NCBI GenBank assembly: GCA_946554445.1
Contig: CAMNSD010000003.1
Span: 1 to 64,000, forward strand
Source of the DNA: an uncultured Lachnospiraceae bacterium
Lineage (GTDB): Bacteria > Bacillota > Clostridia > Lachnospirales > Lachnospiraceae
Length of the DNA: 64,000 bases
Direction: 5' to 3'
Under the pieces are notes generated by a model. That model searched no databases. It was given only the letters and a program-made list of their open reading frames with translations, and had not been told where the DNA came from. A program made the translations under genes and the position numbers. This document shows positions 60,964-64,000 of this stretch, one piece after another (position 1 is the stretch's first letter; each line of letters opens with the position of its first letter).

Positions 60964-61458
60964 ATGAAAAGAAGAATGAAGACAATAGTAGCATTGGGCA
61001 TCATGATTGTACTGACAGGACTGGGGTGCTGTGCCTGTGGTGAACAGGGCAGTTCTTCAGATAATCTGGAGGGTAGTCTCAGTGAGATTATGGCATCTTT
61101 ATACGAAAAGGCGGATCTGGAGCAGGATTTTAGGGATGTTCTTGACAGCTTTGAGACCTATGAACTGACAGATGAGTTAGAAGTATCGATTTTGGGAACA
61201 GATCAGATTACTTATCAGGAAGGTGTAGTGTCCATGCCGATGATGTCGTCCATGGCTTACCAGTGTGTGTTGCTGCGGGTGGAGGAAAGCGATGTGGACA
61301 CAGTCAAACAGGCTCTTAAGGATAATGCTAATCCGGATAAATGGGTATGTGTCAGTGCGGAGACCACTTTGATCGAGAGTCGTGGCAATGTGATTTTCTT
61401 TATCATGAGTGACAAGAATATTGCGTATGCCATGAACAGTGCGTTCCAGAATCTCTAA
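60964..61458 (+). CDS. Small lipoprotein, function unknown
   Basis: A signal peptide of about 24 residues has a lipobox-like end (TGLGC, or the following CCAC), so it is probably a lipid-anchored exported protein. The mature part of about 140 residues contains DVLDSFETYELTDELEVSIL, RVEESDVDTVKQAL and IMSDKNIAYAMNSAF. The layout resembles the DUF4358-type lipoproteins of Clostridia, which is a tentative match. ATG 60964 follows GGAGG; the frame is open upstream without a signal sequence. A terminator follows. Confidence 0.78.
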   Translation: MKRRMKTIVALGIMIVLTGLGCCACGEQGSSSDNLEGSLSEIMASLYEKADLEQDFRDVLDSFETYELTDELEVSILGTDQITYQEGVVSMPMMSSMAYQCVLLRVEESDVDTVKQALKDNANPDKWVCVSAETTLIESRGNVIFFIMSDKNIAYAMNSAFQNL

Positions 61459-61504
61459 AATCTTTAAGGAGTCTTTCAAAATGATCTGTAAAGGACTCAG
61501 TGCA

Positions 61505-61544
61505 AAAGCCCTGCAAGGTCATCAGACCGGGCAGGGCTTTCCTT
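61505..61544 (+). terminator. Rho-independent terminator
   Basis: AAAGCCCTGC (61505-61514) pairs with GCAGGGCTTT (61531-61540), with an inner GGTC/GACC stem. It ends the lipoprotein unit and could also act on minus-strand transcripts. Confidence 0.75.
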
Positions 61545-61552
61545 ATATTAAT

Positions 61553-61630
61553 CTTTCGCGTATCCGAGGCCGCGGAGCGGTCCTCGTAATCGAGCGCAGC
61601 TCGATTTGTTATTCTGCGAAGCAAATTGCT
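61553..61630 (-). repeat. Double-hairpin repeat after potD (family copy 6, minus orientation)
   Basis: Read on the minus strand it starts right after the potD stop. A TTTGCTTCGCA-type hairpin comes first, then ATCGAGC-TGC-GCTCGAT, then CGAGGACCGC-TCC-GCGGCCTCG with the tail GGATACGCGAAAG. The stem sequence CCGC/GCGG is covaried relative to copy 2. Confidence 0.85.
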
Positions 61631-61633
61631 TTT

Positions 61634-62704
61634 TTAATTGGATTTCACTTCTTTCCAAAGGGCGTTGTAGAGGGAGTCGCCATCTTCACCAAGATATACA
61701 TAGGTTTCCAGATTATCATACTGGGACAAATCGGGAAAGGCGATGTCAGAGTTCCTGATGTTCTCATCCTCAATCAAATCTTGTGCGGCATCGTTGGGGG
61801 TGGAGTAGGTAATGTACTCAAAGTTCTTGAGGGCGATGTCATCGCGGCACATGAAATCAATAAATTTTTCAGCGTTTTCCTTGTTGGGTGCATTTTTTAA
61901 AACAACCCAGGAATCAATCCAGACATTGGTGCCTTCCTCCGGAATGACATATTCCAAATCAGGATTTTCCCGCTGGGTGTAGATAGCTTCGCCGGAATAG
62001 ATCACGCCAATGGCGGCTTCCCCGCCAATCATCTTATCACGCACTTGGTCAATGACATATGCCTGTACCAAGGGTTTTTGTTCAATCAGGGCATTTTTGG
62101 CTGTTTCCAGTTCTCCAGGATCCGTGGTGTTCATGGAGAATCCGTTCATTTTTTGGGCTACCATGAAAGCGTCGCGGACGGAATCCTGCATAAGAATATT
62201 GTCGGTGTATTTTTCGTCCCAGAGCTGTGCCCAGCTGGTGATGGGCTCCTCCACCATGGTCTTGTTGTAGAGAATACCGACAGTGCCCCAGCAGTAGGGG
62301 ACGGAATACTGATTGTCGGGATCGAAGGAACGGGACTGCTCATAATACTGTGCGCCGATATTTTTTTTGGCATTCGGCATGTTATCGAAATTCAGTGGGG
62401 CGAGCATGTCATTGGCGATCATTTTGCTGATCATATAATCAGAGGGACATACTACGTCGTAGGAGGAGGCGCCGGATTCTATCTTGGGATACATGACTTC
62501 GTTAGTCTCGAATTCATCATATATGACTTTGATACCAGTCTCTTCCTCAAACATTTCTATGGTATCGGGATCAAGATATTCGCCCCAATTATAAACGATG
62601 ACTTCACCATTGACACCGCCCTGGGAAGAACCACAGCCAGACAGTATCATGGGGATGGAGAAGCCCAAAATAGCAAAAAAAAGATTCGTTTTTTTAGTAA
62701 TCAT
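61634..62704 (-). CDS. potD: Spermidine/putrescine ABC transporter substrate-binding lipoprotein
   Basis: PotD captures polyamines outside the membrane and hands them to PotBC. A lipoprotein signal ends in MILSGCGSS near residue 23. The mature protein opens VIVYNWGEYLDPDTIEMF, the typical PotD/PotF start. DVVCPSDYMI and PYCWGTVGILYN follow, with EGTNVWIDSWVV later. The length of 356 residues is normal. Two adjacent ATGs exist; 62704 is better spaced from GGAG than 62707. It is the last gene of a minus-strand potB-potC-potD unit; potA would lie beyond the window. Confidence 0.95.
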   Translation of the reverse strand: MITKKTNLFFAILGFSIPMILSGCGSSQGGVNGEVIVYNWGEYLDPDTIEMFEEETGIKVIYDEFETNEVMYPKIESGASSYDVVCPSDYMISKMIANDMLAPLNFDNMPNAKKNIGAQYYEQSRSFDPDNQYSVPYCWGTVGILYNKTMVEEPITSWAQLWDEKYTDNILMQDSVRDAFMVAQKMNGFSMNTTDPGELETAKNALIEQKPLVQAYVIDQVRDKMIGGEAAIGVIYSGEAIYTQRENPDLEYVIPEEGTNVWIDSWVVLKNAPNKENAEKFIDFMCRDDIALKNFEYITYSTPNDAAQDLIEDENIRNSDIAFPDLSQYDNLETYVYLGEDGDSLYNALWKEVKSN

Positions 62705-62786
62705 CATTTTCTCCGTTCTGAAACATCTCTGATTCACAGTAAAAATTATGTATATGTTTCACTTTAATATTTTTGATAGTTAATAT

Positions 62787-63578
62787 TTATATAGTTTTGG
62801 AACTCTTTTGTGTCTTATTTTTGGCAGGCGCCATATTGACCAATAACAGCAGGACCAGTACTGTCACAAAAATCAGTGTAGATAAGGCGTACATTTCCGG
62901 TTTGATCCCTTTTTTCACTTCCGTATAAATCTTGGTGGACAGGGTGTCCACGCCCGCCCCCTTGGTAAAATGGGTGATAATGAAATCATCCAGGGACATG
63001 GTGAAGGCCATCAAAAATCCGGAGAGGATACCCGGTAGAAGATCTGGAAAAACCACCTTAAAAAAAGCAGTCGTATGGGAGGCGCCTAAGTCCAGGGCTG
63101 CCTCATAGGTACTGGGATTCAGTTGTTTCATGCGCGGCATGATGCTTAAGATCACATAAGGGATATTGAAAGTAATGTGTGACAAAAGTATCGTACCCAG
63201 GCCGAAACGCAATCCCATACTGATAAAAAGGAGCATCAGGGAGATGCCGGTGACAATCTCTGCGTTTAACATGGGAATATTGGTGATTCCCATCAGGACC
63301 GTGCGGAATCTCTTTTTCATACTGTTCATGGCCACGCAGGCAACGGTACCGATGACGGTAGCTGCCAGGGCGGAGACAACAGCAATCAGCAGGGTATTGC
63401 CGAGGGCCTCCAGTATTTCATCGTTTCGGAAAAGGGAAGAGTACCATTTAAAGGTAAAACCGCCCCATTTTGACCTTGTTTTACTGGCATTGAAAGACAG
63501 TACCATCAAAGTGGCGATGGGGGCGTATAAAAAGAAAAAAATCAATGCCATATAGATATTCTTCATAGTGTTTTTCAT
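62787..63578 (-). CDS. potC: Spermidine/putrescine ABC transporter permease PotC
   Basis: PotC is one of two inner-membrane channel subunits for polyamine import. About six hydrophobic segments are present. The EAA loop that touches the ATPase reads YEAALDLGASHTTAFFKVVF near residue 160. The first helix is preceded by KNIYMALIF, and SFNASKT follows, as in PotC. The 263-residue length is standard. The start overlaps the potB stop by four bases (ATGA), so it is translationally coupled to potB. Confidence 0.94.
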   Translation of the reverse strand: MKNTMKNIYMALIFFFLYAPIATLMVLSFNASKTRSKWGGFTFKWYSSLFRNDEILEALGNTLLIAVVSALAATVIGTVACVAMNSMKKRFRTVLMGITNIPMLNAEIVTGISLMLLFISMGLRFGLGTILLSHITFNIPYVILSIMPRMKQLNPSTYEAALDLGASHTTAFFKVVFPDLLPGILSGFLMAFTMSLDDFIITHFTKGAGVDTLSTKIYTEVKKGIKPEMYALSTLIFVTVLVLLLLVNMAPAKNKTQKSSKTI

Positions 63579-64000
63579 AGCATGGCTCCCTCCCCCTCTT
63601 TGTCAAAAACAGCGGATGCGATCATGTTGAGAATGATAAAGATCATCAGCACAATAGAAAGACCGCTGCCCAGATGCCAGTTGGATGCCTGGGTAAATTC
63701 CTGTTCGATCACATTGCCAATCAACAGAATCTTACTGCCACCTAACAGTGTACTGATCACAAAGGTGGTAAGTGCAGGCACGAACACCATGGTAATGCCG
63801 CTGATGATGCCGGGTACTGACAAGGGCAGGATAATACGGAAAAAAGTATATATGCTGCCGGCACCAAGATCTCTGGAGGCATCCAATACATTCTCATCAA
63901 TTTTGGATAACACATCATAGAGCGGCAGCACCATAAAGGGAAGGAAGTTATATACCATACCCAGAATGATCGCGTAAGGTGTGTTGATGATATTGATGTT
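63575..64000 (-). CDS. potB: Spermidine/putrescine ABC transporter permease PotB, C-terminal part (cut by window end)
   Basis: The reading frame runs off the right edge: the bases beyond 63958 continue in frame as NINIINTPYAIILG. About 141 residues are visible, roughly the C-terminal half of a PotB protein. Two or three membrane helices and the EAA loop (VLDASRDLGAGSIYTFFRII) can be seen. PALTTFVISTLLGGSK is typical of PotB. The start and N-terminal helices lie outside the window. Confidence 0.92.
   Translation of the reverse strand, partial: NINIINTPYAIILGMVYNFLPFMVLPLYDVLSKIDENVLDASRDLGAGSIYTFFRIILPLSVPGIISGITMVFVPALTTFVISTLLGGSKILLIGNVIEQEFTQASNWHLGSGLSIVLMIFIILNMIASAVFDKEGEGAML

Overview
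The window reads as chromosomal DNA of an anaerobic Gram-positive Firmicute, most likely a Lachnospiraceae (Clostridium cluster XIVa) member. The grounds are moderate GC content, strong AGGAGG ribosome sites, TTGACA/TATAAT-type promoters, a T-box on tyrS, the oxygen-sensitive class III ribonucleotide reductase nrdDG, a GGGtGRT/NifU-like pair, DUF4854 and DUF1015 proteins, and several GGDEF/EAL proteins. Species-level placement cannot be made by eye.

Layout. 1-2,965: a T-box-controlled tyrS and an HMGL-like aldolase. 2,997-8,928: envelope genes (GH25 lysozyme with SH3 domains, DUF3737, an LD-carboxypeptidase-like peptidase, a VanY-type carboxypeptidase), with aroC on the minus strand. 8,949-12,271: tgt, yajC and two secreted proteins sharing a C-terminal domain. 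12,444-18,763: branched-chain amino acid genes leuB, ilvD, ilvB, with a membrane glycosyltransferase-like gene between leuB and ilvD. 18,811-28,187: an L,D-transpeptidase, the serine genes serC and serA with a DUF1015 gene nearby, a branching enzyme with an unusual basic tail, and an MscS channel. 28,265-31,295: tRNA-Thr and nrdDG behind apparent tandem NrdR boxes. 31,352-33,862: two small membrane proteins and a SsuBC/TauBC-type ABC transporter without a binding protein. 33,989-46,152: argH, asd, topB, an AAA ATPase, an LbH acyltransferase-like protein and two c-di-GMP proteins. 46,273-48,139: the NifU-like/GGGtGRT pair. 48,140-54,632: an AT-rich accessory segment with a NYN gene between 37-bp direct repeats, a structured RNA-like region ending in a terminator, and an operon of three membrane-anchored zinc-ribbon proteins plus a lipoprotein amidase. 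54,757-61,458: a PAS-GGDEF-EAL protein, a hybrid histidine kinase, an esterase, a PIN/NYN-like protein and a lipoprotein. 61,634-64,000: the polyamine transporter genes potD, potC and potB (cut by the window end), on the minus strand.

Functional picture: amino-acid biosynthesis (Leu/Ile/Val, Ser, Arg, Asp-family, chorismate), peptidoglycan remodelling with five separate hydrolase or transferase genes, anaerobic dNTP supply and cyclic-di-GMP signalling.

The most notable unexplained structure is a dispersed family of double-hairpin repeats (near 11.3, 15.2, 31.5, 43.1, 47.0 and 61.6 kb). Their stems vary with compensating changes and they end in a conserved GGATAAGCGG-like tail; most sit directly after stop codons. 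The second is the 48.1-49.8 kb segment: a NYN gene bounded by 37-bp repeats copied from the 3' end of the GGGtGRT gene, then a roughly 360-nt multi-hairpin region upstream of the zinc-ribbon operon. No insertion sequence, prophage, integrase or CRISPR array was recognised.
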